From an uncultured Lachnospiraceae bacterium (GTDB taxonomy: Bacteria > Bacillota > Clostridia > Lachnospirales > Lachnospiraceae), in contig CAJUHR010000006.1 of assembly GCA_910586255.1 (NCBI GenBank), positions 68,371 through 132,370 on the forward strand: DNA of 64,000 bases, read 5' to 3'. Positions 31,074 through 39,271 of this stretch are shown in pieces. The position numbers and the translations under genes were made by a program. The notes beneath the pieces are model-generated. The model saw nothing but the letters and a program-made list of their open reading frames with translations, was not told where the DNA came from and searched no databases. Numbering within the stretch: position 1 is the stretch's first letter; each line of letters opens with the position of its first letter.

Positions 31074-32648
31074 ATGGGGTTTGAGGACAGGGTTTGGGGG
31101 TTTGTGAGAGAAAAGGAAATGTTAAAGCCTGGGGACCGGGTGGTGGTGGCTTTGTCGGGCGGGGCGGATTCGGTCTGCCTTTTGACGGTGCTGCGGGAGA
31201 ACCGGATGGGTCTGAGGCTGCGGGCGGTTCATGTGCATCATGGGATCCGAGGGAATGAGGCGGACCGGGACGCGGACTTTGTCCGGGGGCTTTGTGGGAG
31301 AATGGGAGTGCCTCTGGAGGTGGTGTACCGGGATGTGCCGGGATTTGGGGAAAAATACGGCCTTTCGCTGGAGGAGGCGGGAAGAATGCTTCGGTATGAG
31401 GCTCTGGAGAATGTGGCGCGGGAATGGGAGAGGGGAGAAGGTGGAGAAGAAGATCGGAGAGAAGAGCGGTTAAAGGGGGAGAGGGGGGAAAAAGAGCGGA
31501 AAGAAGGGGATAAGAGAAGGCGGTCTGTGTGGATTGCTCTGGCTCATCACAGGGATGACAGTGTGGAGACGATTCTTCACCATCTTTTCCGCGGCAGCGG
31601 CCTTAGAGGGTTGGGAGGGATCCGACCGGTTCAGGGGAATCGGATCCGTCCTCTTTTGGGGGTGGGAAAGCAGGAAATATTGGAATATCTGCAGGCAAAA
31701 GGGGGGAAGTGGTGTGAGGATTCTACCAATGAATCAAAGGATTATACCCGCAACCGGATTCGCAGAGAATTGATTCCTTATATAACCGGCAGAATTAACC
31801 GGCAGGCAGTGGATAATGTGCTGCGAGCCGGGGAGATTTTCGCACAGGCGGATCAATATCTGGCAGATCAGGCAAAAAGGGTCTGGGAGCAGTTTGGATA
31901 TGAGTTAAGAGAGGGGACGGCTGTTCTGGCATCTATGGGAGCGGAAGCCTTTTGCAGGCAGGAGCCGGTTATCCGTGCCTATCTTATCCGCCACATGTTA
32001 GATATGGCGGCTCCCGGGCAGAGGGATATCACATCCGGGCATTTTGAACAGATAGACCGTCTGGCCCGGGGAAGGGTCGGAGGCAGCTGCAATCTTCCCG
32101 GAGGCGTGAGGGCCGTAAAGACTTACGGGGAGATTGTCGTTGGGACAGGGAGCAACTTGAACGAGAGCTTTTGCGAGAGCCAGTCCCATAAGAGAGAGCA
32201 AAGTCCGGTGACGATAGTGCTTCCGGCTTTGGGAGGGCAGCCGCTTAAGGTGGAAAACATGGAATTTCAGGTATTTTCCCGGGAGAAAGGGACAGAAATT
32301 CAAAAAAAAGAGTATACGAAATGGTTTGACTATGATAAAATAAAAGATACGCTATCTGTCCGATACCGGCAGCCAGGAGATTTTTTGACATTGCCGGGAG
32401 GAAAGCGCAAGACATTGCGAAGGTTTCTGATTGATGAGAAGGTTCCAAAGGAGCTTCGGGGAAGAATCCCTTTGCTGGCGGAGGGGAATCATATACTCTG
32501 GGTAGTCGGATACCGGATCAGTGAATATTATAAAATTGTGGAAGAGACGCATACAATACTGCAGGCAAAATTTTACGGAGGAAAAGCATATGGAGGACCG
32601 GATCCGGGTACTATTGTCAGAAAAAGAAGTGAATCAGAAGATCAGTGA
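31074..32648 (+). CDS. tilS: tRNA(Ile)-lysidine synthase
   Basis: A 524-residue N-type ATP pyrophosphatase that converts C34 of tRNA-Ile(CAU) to lysidine, allowing AUA decoding. VVVALSGGADSVCLL is the PP-loop; HVHHGIRGNEADRDADFV and ALAHHRDDSVETILHHLFRGSG are the family motifs; the TilS C-terminal domain includes VRYRQPGDFL and RGRIPLLAEGNHILWVVGYRISE. An unusual insertion of about 30 Glu/Arg/Lys/Gly residues (encoded at about 31428-31525) sits between VAREWE and the ALAHHRDD motif. ATG 31074 has GGAGGG just upstream and begins the conserved part; ATG 31035 is possible. hpt overlaps its end by 59 nt. Confidence 0.9.
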   Translation: MGFEDRVWGFVREKEMLKPGDRVVVALSGGADSVCLLTVLRENRMGLRLRAVHVHHGIRGNEADRDADFVRGLCGRMGVPLEVVYRDVPGFGEKYGLSLEEAGRMLRYEALENVAREWERGEGGEEDRREERLKGERGEKERKEGDKRRRSVWIALAHHRDDSVETILHHLFRGSGLRGLGGIRPVQGNRIRPLLGVGKQEILEYLQAKGGKWCEDSTNESKDYTRNRIRRELIPYITGRINRQAVDNVLRAGEIFAQADQYLADQAKRVWEQFGYELREGTAVLASMGAEAFCRQEPVIRAYLIRHMLDMAAPGQRDITSGHFEQIDRLARGRVGGSCNLPGGVRAVKTYGEIVVGTGSNLNESFCESQSHKREQSPVTIVLPALGGQPLKVENMEFQVFSREKGTEIQKKEYTKWFDYDKIKDTLSVRYRQPGDFLTLPGGKRKTLRRFLIDEKVPKELRGRIPLLAEGNHILWVVGYRISEYYKIVEETHTILQAKFYGGKAYGGPDPGTIVRKRSESEDQ

Positions 32649-33126
32649 GATTGCAGAGCAGATCAGCAGGGATTATGAAGGAAAGTCTATTCACCTGATC
32701 TGTATTTTAAAGGGCGGTGTGTTTTTTACCTGTGAGCTGGCCAAAAGGCTTACAGTGCCGGTCAGCCTGGATTTTATGTCCGTATCCAGCTATGGAGATG
32801 ACACCAAGTCCAGCGGGGTGGTCCGGATCGTCAAGGATCTGGACGAGTCGCTGAAGGGTAAGGACGTGATGATTGTGGAGGATATTATTGATTCCGGCCG
32901 CACTCTGTCCTACCTGATTGAGGTTTTAAAACAGCGGGAGCCTGCCAGTATTCGTCTGTGTACTCTTCTGGATAAACCGGAGCGCCGGGTGAAAAAGCAG
33001 GTGAAGGTGGACTATACCTGTTTTCGGATCCCGGATGAGTTTGTGGTAGGGTATGGGCTTGATTATGCTCAGAAGTACCGTAATTTGCCCTTTATCGGAG
33101 TGGTAGAGCCGCAGCAGGGGCTTTAA
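32590..33126 (+). CDS. hpt: Hypoxanthine phosphoribosyltransferase
   Basis: A 178-residue purine salvage enzyme joining hypoxanthine or guanine to PRPP. VMIVEDIIDSGRTLSYL is the PRPP motif, ILKGGVFFTCELA and SYGDDTKSSG the other active-site loops, and EFVVGYGLDYAQKYRNLPFIGV the family C-terminus. ATG 32590 has GGAGG (32577-32581) 8 nt upstream and lies inside tilS, suggesting translational coupling. The tilS-hpt-ftsH order equals B. subtilis. Confidence 0.96.
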   Translation: MEDRIRVLLSEKEVNQKISEIAEQISRDYEGKSIHLICILKGGVFFTCELAKRLTVPVSLDFMSVSSYGDDTKSSGVVRIVKDLDESLKGKDVMIVEDIIDSGRTLSYLIEVLKQREPASIRLCTLLDKPERRVKKQVKVDYTCFRIPDEFVVGYGLDYAQKYRNLPFIGVVEPQQGL

Positions 33127-33166
33127 GGTCAGCGCGGCCGGGGCAAGGACCTGCCTGAACGGTTAT
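33127..33166 (+). repeat. Copy of the dispersed intergenic repeat
   Basis: GGTCAGCGCGG (33127-33137) and CTGCCTGAACGGTTA (33151-33165) match the core and end of the copies at 4522, 11261 and 57598. Confidence 0.6.
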
Positions 33167-33228
33167 CATGGAGCAACAAATATACTGCCGTCAGCGGAAA
33201 GGGGCAGTTGACAAGGAGGCAACATTAA

Positions 33229-35055
33229 GTGAGACAACAGTCGTTTAGAGGGACCGGGGTTTTGCTTCTGGCATTGCTTTTGGTGGCAATGCTGTGGTTT
33301 ACCCAGGCATTACAGGGAGGGGGTCAGCAGCGCCTGACCCATCAGGCTTTTTTGCAGGCTCTGGATGAAGGGGCCGTCACCCAGGTTATGATCAATCAGA
33401 ATGAACAGGCGCCTACCGGTGAGGTGGTGTTTTTGATCCGGGATCAGGAGTATACTGCCTATGTGTCGGATGTCAATGACGCGAAGAAGCTTTTGGAGGA
33501 CAGGGATATTGATTATCTCATGAACAATGTCCCTCAGAGCAATTACTGGATCAGTGTGATTCTACCGGTAGGAATCTCGGTGGCCATGGCGGTGGTTCTG
33601 ATTATTATGATGAACATGCGCGCCAGCGCCGGGGGCGGGGCCAATTCCAGGATGATGAATTTCGGAAAGAGCCGTGCCCGGATGACCCACACAAGCCAGG
33701 TGAATTTTAAGAGTGTGGCAGGCCTTCAGGAGGAGAAGGAGGACTTGGAGGAGATGGTGGATTTCCTGCGCAATCCCCACAAGTATACCAGTGTGGGTGC
33801 CAGGATTCCCAAGGGAGTGATTCTGGTGGGACCTCCCGGAACCGGTAAGACCATGCTGGCCAAGGCAGTGGCCGGTGAGGCGGGGGTGCCCTTTTTCAGC
33901 ATTTCCGGGTCGGATTTTGTGGAGATGTTTGTGGGTGTGGGAGCATCCAGAGTCCGGGATTTGTTTGAGGACGCAAAGAAAAATGCTCCCTGCATCGTGT
34001 TCATTGATGAGATTGATGCAGTGGCCCGCCGCAGAGGTACAGGGATGGGAGGCGGCCACGATGAGCGGGAGCAGACCTTAAATCAGCTTTTGGTGGAGAT
34101 GGATGGCTTTGGCGTCAATGAAGGGATCATTGTCATGGCAGCCACCAACCGGGTGGACATTTTGGATCCGGCCATTCTCCGTCCGGGGCGTTTTGACCGG
34201 AAGGTAGCCGTGGGACGGCCGGATGTAAAGGGCCGGGAGGAGATCTTGAAGGTTCATTCCCAGCTAAAGCCTCTGTCCGATGATGTGGATCTGGCCCGGG
34301 TGGCCCGGACAACGTCCGGTTTTACCGGGGCCGATCTGGAAAATCTGATGAACGAGGCGGCGATTAATGCGGCGAAGAATAACCGCTCCTTTATTTTGCA
34401 GGCGGATATTGACCGCTCCTTTGTGAAGGTTGGGATCGGTGCGGAAAAGAAGAGCAGGGTGATCTCAGAGAAGGAGAAGCGGATTACGGCTTACCATGAG
34501 GCAGGCCATGCCATCCTGTTTCATGTGCTGCCGGATGTAGGGCCGGTTCATACAGTTTCCATCATTCCCACAGGTATCGGGGCTGCCGGGTATACCATGC
34601 CGCTGCCCAGCGAGGATGAGATGTTCAACACCAAGGGAAAGATGCTTCAGGATATTATGGTGTCTTTAGGAGGACGGATTGCGGAGGAGATTATTTTTGA
34701 GGATGTGACTACCGGGGCCTCTCAGGATATTAAGCATGCCAGCAAGATTGCCCGCGCCATGGTGACCAAGTACGGGATGTCGGAGGCGGTAGGCATGATT
34801 GATTATGGCAGTGATGAGGATGAGGTGTTTATCGGGCGCGACCTTGCTCATGCCAGAAGCTATGGCGAGGCGGTGGCCGGAGCCATTGACGGAGAGGTCA
34901 AACGAATCATTGATGAGTGCTATGGGAAGGCGAAAGAGATTATTCTGAGACATCAGAGCGTGCTGGAGAGATGCTGTGAGCTCCTGGTGGAGAAGGAAAA
35001 GATCGGACAGTCTGAATTTGAGGCATTGTTTGAGGCAGAACCTCAGGGGATATAG
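33229..35055 (+). CDS. ftsH: ATP-dependent zinc metalloprotease FtsH
   Basis: A 608-residue membrane AAA protease. Two transmembrane helices (about 7-25 and 105-123) flank a small extracellular domain. Walker A is GPPGTGKT (Lys207), Walker B IVFIDEIDAV, the second region of homology NRVDILDPAILRPGRFDRKV, and the zinc site HEAGH (His423-His427). It degrades membrane and regulatory proteins. GTG 33229 is preceded by AAGGAGG. It closes the conserved cluster. Confidence 0.97.
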   Translation: MRQQSFRGTGVLLLALLLVAMLWFTQALQGGGQQRLTHQAFLQALDEGAVTQVMINQNEQAPTGEVVFLIRDQEYTAYVSDVNDAKKLLEDRDIDYLMNNVPQSNYWISVILPVGISVAMAVVLIIMMNMRASAGGGANSRMMNFGKSRARMTHTSQVNFKSVAGLQEEKEDLEEMVDFLRNPHKYTSVGARIPKGVILVGPPGTGKTMLAKAVAGEAGVPFFSISGSDFVEMFVGVGASRVRDLFEDAKKNAPCIVFIDEIDAVARRRGTGMGGGHDEREQTLNQLLVEMDGFGVNEGIIVMAATNRVDILDPAILRPGRFDRKVAVGRPDVKGREEILKVHSQLKPLSDDVDLARVARTTSGFTGADLENLMNEAAINAAKNNRSFILQADIDRSFVKVGIGAEKKSRVISEKEKRITAYHEAGHAILFHVLPDVGPVHTVSIIPTGIGAAGYTMPLPSEDEMFNTKGKMLQDIMVSLGGRIAEEIIFEDVTTGASQDIKHASKIARAMVTKYGMSEAVGMIDYGSDEDEVFIGRDLAHARSYGEAVAGAIDGEVKRIIDECYGKAKEIILRHQSVLERCCELLVEKEKIGQSEFEALFEAEPQGI

Positions 35056-35143
35056 GGGCAGAACCTCATAGAGGTAAAGATGCACAAAAAAATATTTGGA
35101 ATTTTTTTATGTTTGTGCACACTTGTTTCCCGGTTTATGCTAT

Positions 35144-35250
35144 TATAATAGACGTAACCCCCCAATACATTATATAGTTTTTGCTACACCCCATAAGAAA
35201 CGAAATACCTTCTCCTGAAAGAGCCAACTACCCCGTTGGCTCTTTCACTT
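35144..35250 (+). ncRNA. Possible small RNA with C-rich motifs
   Basis: TATAAT (35144-35149, weak -35) is followed about 65 nt later by a perfect 12-bp terminator hairpin, GAAAGAGCCAAC with GTTGGCTCTTTC (35217-35246), and no reading frame lies between. The predicted transcript of about 95 nt carries three C-rich stretches: AACCCCCCA near 35157, ACACCCC near 35186, and TACCCC as the terminator loop. These could pair with Shine-Dalgarno sequences. The hairpin may instead simply end the ftsH transcript. An inverted TGCACAAA/TTTGTGCA repeat (about 35081-35120) precedes it. Confidence 0.4.
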
Positions 35251-35252
35251 TA
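35217..35252 (+). terminator. Terminator downstream of ftsH
   Basis: A perfect 12-bp stem (35217-35228 with 35235-35246), 6-nt loop TACCCC, followed by ACTTTATT. Confidence 0.8.
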
Positions 35253-35376
35253 TTCAGACATGGAAAATTTTAAAAGAAATTGAAAAAACCGGTTGTATCT
35301 TGGAAAAGAATTGATTAAAATAGGAATACTGACAAATGAGAGGACACAATTTAGAGGAGTGAATGGTGAGAGAGAC

Positions 35377-37416
35377 ATGGGATTGAATCAGAGGGCGTTG
35401 TTTACGGATGAGACCTCCGATTACCGGAGGCCGGAGGAGCCGGATGCAGGGGATCGGGTAGTGCTTCGCTTCCGTACAGGGAAGAATGATGCGGATGCGG
35501 TATTTTATGTGGAAAAGGAGCGCAATCTGGAAGCCCGGATGATAAAAGTATCCTCCAACCGGTTATTTGATTATTATAAGTATGTGATTGTGGCGGGGAA
35601 GGCGCCGAGATATTACTATTTTAAGATTGTAAAGGGAAATGAGATCTGCTATTATAATCGGCTGGGCCCGTCTGCAGAGTACGGGGAGGGCAGTGACTTT
35701 CGGATCACACCGGGGTTTCACACGCCTGAATGGGCCAAGGGAGCGGTGATGTACCAGATTTTTGTGGACCGTTTTTGCCGGGGGGACAAGGATAATGATG
35801 TGCTTTCCCGCGAGTATGTATATATCGGAAGGCCGGTTCACCGGGTGGAGGACTGGGGGAGAAATCCTTCCACCATGGATGTAGGGTGCTTCTACGGAGG
35901 CGATTTGCAGGGAGTCTGGGATAAGCTGGATTATCTTCAATATCTGGGGGTGGAGGTGATTTACTTTAATCCTCTTTTTGTATCTCCCTCCAATCACAAG
36001 TATGATACCCAGGATTACGACCACATAGATCCTCATTACGGGGTGATTGTCAAGGACGGAGGAGAGCTGGTGGCGGAGGATGCCACGGACAATGAGCATG
36101 CCACCCGCTATCAAATCCGCACGGCGTCTTTTGAGAATCTGGAGGCCAGCGACCAGTTTTTTGCCCGGTTTGTGGAGGAGGTTCACAGACGGGGGATGAA
36201 GGTGATTATTGACGGGGTCTTTAATCACTGCGGTTCCTTCAACAAATGGCTGGATCGGGAACAGCTCTATGCCCGTCAGGGGAAATACGAGCTGGGAGCA
36301 TACCAGTCGGCAGACAGCCCTTACCGGACCTTTTTCAAGTTTTATAAGGAGGACGCCTGGCCCTGCAACAATAACTATGATGGCTGGTGGGGACATGACA
36401 CACTTCCCAAGCTTAATTATGAGGAATCCCCCAAGCTTTGTGAATATATTATGGAGATTGCACGCAAATGGGTGTCGCCTCCCTACTGTGTGGACGGATG
36501 GCGTCTGGATGTGGCGGCGGATCTGGGACACAGCAGCGAGTTTAACCATAAGTTCTGGCATGATTTCCGCAAAGCCGTCAAGGAGGCCAATCCCAATGCT
36601 CTGATTCTGGCAGAGCACTACGGGGATCCGAGCAGCTGGCTTGAGGGGGATCAGTGGGATTCGGTGATGAATTATGATGCCTTTATGGAGCCGGTTACAT
36701 GGTTTTTGACAGGGATGGAAAAGCACAGTGATGAGTACAATGGAGATTTGCTGGGAGACGGAGCCGCCTTTTTCAGAAATATGCGCTACCACATGAGCCG
36801 AATGCAGACGCCGTCTTTGTCAGTGGCAATGAATCAGCTGTCCAATCATGATCACAGCCGCTTTTTGACGCGGACAAACCAAACTGTGGGACGGATCGGG
36901 ACCATAGGGGCGGATATGGCCGGCGTGGGTATCAAAAAGGAAGTGCTGCGGGAAGCGGTGCTGATTCAGATGACCTGGCCGGGAGCGCCCACTCTGTATT
37001 ACGGGGATGAGGCGGGCGTGTGCGGATGGACGGATCCGGACAGCCGCAGGACCTATCCCTGGGGAAATGAGGACTATGAGCTGATTGAATTCCACCGATA
37101 TATGATTCTTCTTCACAAAAAGCTGCCGGCCCTGCGGAGAGGATCTGTCAAGCAGCTTTTGGAGGGACGGAATTTGATTGTCTATGGCCGAATGTCCGGC
37201 TCCGGTAACTGTGTGGTGGCTGTGAATAATGATGAAAACGAACGGCAGGTGGAAATCCCGGTGTGGGAGTTGGGGATTTTGGACGGATGCACAGTCAGGC
37301 AGCTTATGATGACCCATAAGGACGGATACAATGCCGGGGAGAAGGAATATTTGGTGAAGGACGGAAAGCTGGTGCTGCGGCTTCCTCCGTATTCGGGAGT
37401 TCTTTTTTGCAGCTGA
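35377..37416 (+). CDS. GH13 alpha-glycosidase (neopullulanase/cyclomaltodextrinase type)
   Basis: A 679-residue intracellular glycoside hydrolase (no signal peptide). An N-terminal beta domain (about 1-120) precedes the barrel, which starts AVMYQIFVDRFCRGD. All catalytic residues are present: nucleophile Asp378 in DGWRLDVA, acid Glu413 in LAEHYGD, and Asp492 in LSNHDHSRF. The C-terminal domain ends YSGVLF. It should cut alpha-1,4 (and maybe alpha-1,6) links in maltodextrins. ATG 35377 begins the likely protein; the frame is open to TTG 35293. It contrasts with the catalytically empty GH13 gene at 25139. Confidence 0.88.
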   Translation: MGLNQRALFTDETSDYRRPEEPDAGDRVVLRFRTGKNDADAVFYVEKERNLEARMIKVSSNRLFDYYKYVIVAGKAPRYYYFKIVKGNEICYYNRLGPSAEYGEGSDFRITPGFHTPEWAKGAVMYQIFVDRFCRGDKDNDVLSREYVYIGRPVHRVEDWGRNPSTMDVGCFYGGDLQGVWDKLDYLQYLGVEVIYFNPLFVSPSNHKYDTQDYDHIDPHYGVIVKDGGELVAEDATDNEHATRYQIRTASFENLEASDQFFARFVEEVHRRGMKVIIDGVFNHCGSFNKWLDREQLYARQGKYELGAYQSADSPYRTFFKFYKEDAWPCNNNYDGWWGHDTLPKLNYEESPKLCEYIMEIARKWVSPPYCVDGWRLDVAADLGHSSEFNHKFWHDFRKAVKEANPNALILAEHYGDPSSWLEGDQWDSVMNYDAFMEPVTWFLTGMEKHSDEYNGDLLGDGAAFFRNMRYHMSRMQTPSLSVAMNQLSNHDHSRFLTRTNQTVGRIGTIGADMAGVGIKKEVLREAVLIQMTWPGAPTLYYGDEAGVCGWTDPDSRRTYPWGNEDYELIEFHRYMILLHKKLPALRRGSVKQLLEGRNLIVYGRMSGSGNCVVAVNNDENERQVEIPVWELGILDGCTVRQLMMTHKDGYNAGEKEYLVKDGKLVLRLPPYSGVLFCS

Positions 37417-37420
37417 AAAA

Positions 37421-37465
37421 ACAGACAGGAGGGAGAGGGGTTGACTCTCCTTCCTGTCTGTTTTT
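37421..37465. terminator. Bidirectional terminator between convergent genes
   Basis: ACAGACAGGAGGGAGAG pairs with CTCTCCTTCCTGTCTGT with one mismatch (37421-37461), followed by TTTTTGTG on the plus strand and preceded by an A-run for the minus strand. Confidence 0.85.
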
Positions 37466-37559
37466 GTGTTACAAAAATACTTTGCATTTGAACGGATGCT
37501 TTATCTTTTGTCATTTAAGGTGAAGCAGTTATGAATCGGTACACCTATGAGACCAAGGA

Positions 37560-38951
37560 TCACTGCTGGATAATTCCGTTTACGTCCACGGTCCAGATCT
37601 TGTCATTGGAATCCTTAAAATCCTTGAAGCCTTTTCCTAAGTATTCTCTCTGGTCAGACTTGGAGGAAGAGGATGCCTTCTGGATGGAGCCGGAGGGATT
37701 TACCAAATAGAGGACTCCGTCCAATTCAACCGGAGCGTAGCGCAGATCCCGGTCGGCGTCCAGCCGCAGGCCCTGACGGTACACATTGTTGTCTCGGATG
37801 CCGTGGAAGCCCTGTCCCTTATTGCCGCCGTCTGTCAGGAAGAACCAGGTCTGATTTTCGTCCAGATCCTCATCGTAGATAGTCTGCTTGCCGGTTCTCA
37901 TGACGCCGTCATCGCCAAAGTAGTAGTTGGCAGTTCTTCCGTCCTCAGTGGTTACAAGCTGAAGACCGGTTTCCATCTCGCCTCTTGTGTTGAAGCCATA
38001 GCGCTTGGAGTTGATGTTAAAGGTCTGAATGCCCGTGGCGGCATGGTAGGGGCGGCCTTTTTTAAAGTAGAAGGTAAAGATTTCTCCCTCCTCGCTGATA
38101 TCCGGGGCGCCCTCGATCTGGTACCATCCCTCAGCCCGCTTGCCATCTTCCTCGTAATACTGGTAGGAATCGATGGTCACCGGCTTGGCGGAGGCGTTTT
38201 CCTCATTGGCTTCTTCTGCGTTTGACTGAGAAGCCTCCTGATTCTCGTTGGATACGGGAGCGGAGGGAATCAGAACCCATCCGGTCTGCATAATGCCGTT
38301 TTCAAAGGTGTAGTAATAGCCGCCGATCTTGCGGTCCACCTCATCCACTACCATTCTGCCCTTGCTGTCAAAATAGTGCCAGATGAAATCAGCATCCAGG
38401 GTATCGTCCTCATTTTCCAGCTGAATCCATCCTGTTTTCATGGCTCCGTCTCCGTGACCGCCTAAATAGTAGGTGAATCCGTCCAATTCCAGCTTGCCGG
38501 TTTCCATGTGACCGTCCCCGTTAAAGTAGTAGGACTTTCCATCGATGACCTGCCACTGGGAGACGGCGTATTTTCCATCGCTTCCAAAGTAGTACCAGTT
38601 GGTATCGGACTCCTCATCATCCCAGTCGTCATTGTCTTCCCTGACCCACTGATTATATACACGGATGCCGTTTTCATCTACATAGTATTCATCGACCATG
38701 GTGGAGCGGGCAATATAACCGTCTTCATCCAGATAGTACCAGTTGTTATCTTTTTTCTTCCACTCGTCAGTGAGAGGATATCCATCGCCGTCCAGATAGC
38801 GAAGGCTTCCGTCCTCCTCGACCCAGCCGGCTTTGGAGGCTGCAAATGCAGACTGTGCAATGCCGGGCATTGTGGCAAATAACTCAGGGGTTACCGCGGT
38901 CATCACTGCCGCGGCGGATAATACAGCCAGAAACGAAACTTGTTTTTTCAT
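37560..38951 (-). CDS. Secreted cell-wall-binding repeat protein
   Basis: A 463-residue exported protein. The signal peptide spans about 1-38 (hydrophobic core LAVLSAAAVMTAV, cleavage near AFAASKA). The rest is at least ten aromatic repeats of the choline-binding-like (CW_binding_1) type, e.g. NWYYLDEDGYIARSTM, SYYFNGDGHMETGKL, TNWYYFGSDGKYAVSQW and NYYFGDDGVMRTGKQ. No catalytic domain is visible, so it may be a structural or adhesion protein held on the wall. An SN-rich spacer (about 230-255) splits the repeats. GGAGAG precedes the ATG. Confidence 0.85.
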   Translation of the reverse strand: MKKQVSFLAVLSAAAVMTAVTPELFATMPGIAQSAFAASKAGWVEEDGSLRYLDGDGYPLTDEWKKKDNNWYYLDEDGYIARSTMVDEYYVDENGIRVYNQWVREDNDDWDDEESDTNWYYFGSDGKYAVSQWQVIDGKSYYFNGDGHMETGKLELDGFTYYLGGHGDGAMKTGWIQLENEDDTLDADFIWHYFDSKGRMVVDEVDRKIGGYYYTFENGIMQTGWVLIPSAPVSNENQEASQSNAEEANEENASAKPVTIDSYQYYEEDGKRAEGWYQIEGAPDISEEGEIFTFYFKKGRPYHAATGIQTFNINSKRYGFNTRGEMETGLQLVTTEDGRTANYYFGDDGVMRTGKQTIYDEDLDENQTWFFLTDGGNKGQGFHGIRDNNVYRQGLRLDADRDLRYAPVELDGVLYLVNPSGSIQKASSSSKSDQREYLGKGFKDFKDSNDKIWTVDVNGIIQQ

Positions 38952-39221
38952 AGATTAAATACTCTCCTTTTTTGCGTGTCGGGACTTGTCTGTCCCGGTG
39001 TTGGTTGATGGCCGAAAATCCATATTTGCATTACTCTGCGATTATAGCCGATGTTTTTGATTCTGAAAAGTGAAGGTTAATGGCAAAGCTGGAAGGCAGT
39101 GGAGCAAAATGAGCAGATATGGCGTGAACGGTAACGGAACGGATGTCTTGCGCTCAACGGCTAAATGGGGGAGGGGTTCTAAAAGCGTAAGATTTGGGGA
39201 GTAGGATTTTCTTCCGGGATA
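38952..39221. other. Divergent intergenic region, repeat-like motif
   Basis: Between divergent genes. It contains a CGGGAC/GTCCCG hairpin (38980-38997) in the leader of the wall-binding gene and GTGAACGGTAACGG (39124-39137), similar to the end motif of the dispersed repeat. No coding sequence is supported. Confidence 0.45.
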
Positions 39222-39230
39222 TGCTATAAT
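39222..39230 (+). promoter_or_regulatory. Extended -10 promoter for the glycan locus
   Basis: TGC-TATAAT (39222-39230), 42 nt before the TPP-enzyme start. No good -35 is seen. Spacing of the downstream genes suggests it drives several of them. Confidence 0.55.
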
Positions 39231-39271
39231 CATAAAAAACTCCCTTCCGGGAATGAGAGGAGCTTCAGATA

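Noticed and set aside
35563..36792. 409-codon open frame on the minus strand
   Set aside because: It lies fully inside the GH13 gene at 35377-37416, whose catalytic motifs are clear; the antisense product has no recognisable domain.
37560..38951. Aromatic repeat gene as a tandem DNA repeat or phage lysin
   Set aside because: Repeats are diverged at DNA level, a signal peptide is present, and there is no catalytic domain or phage context.
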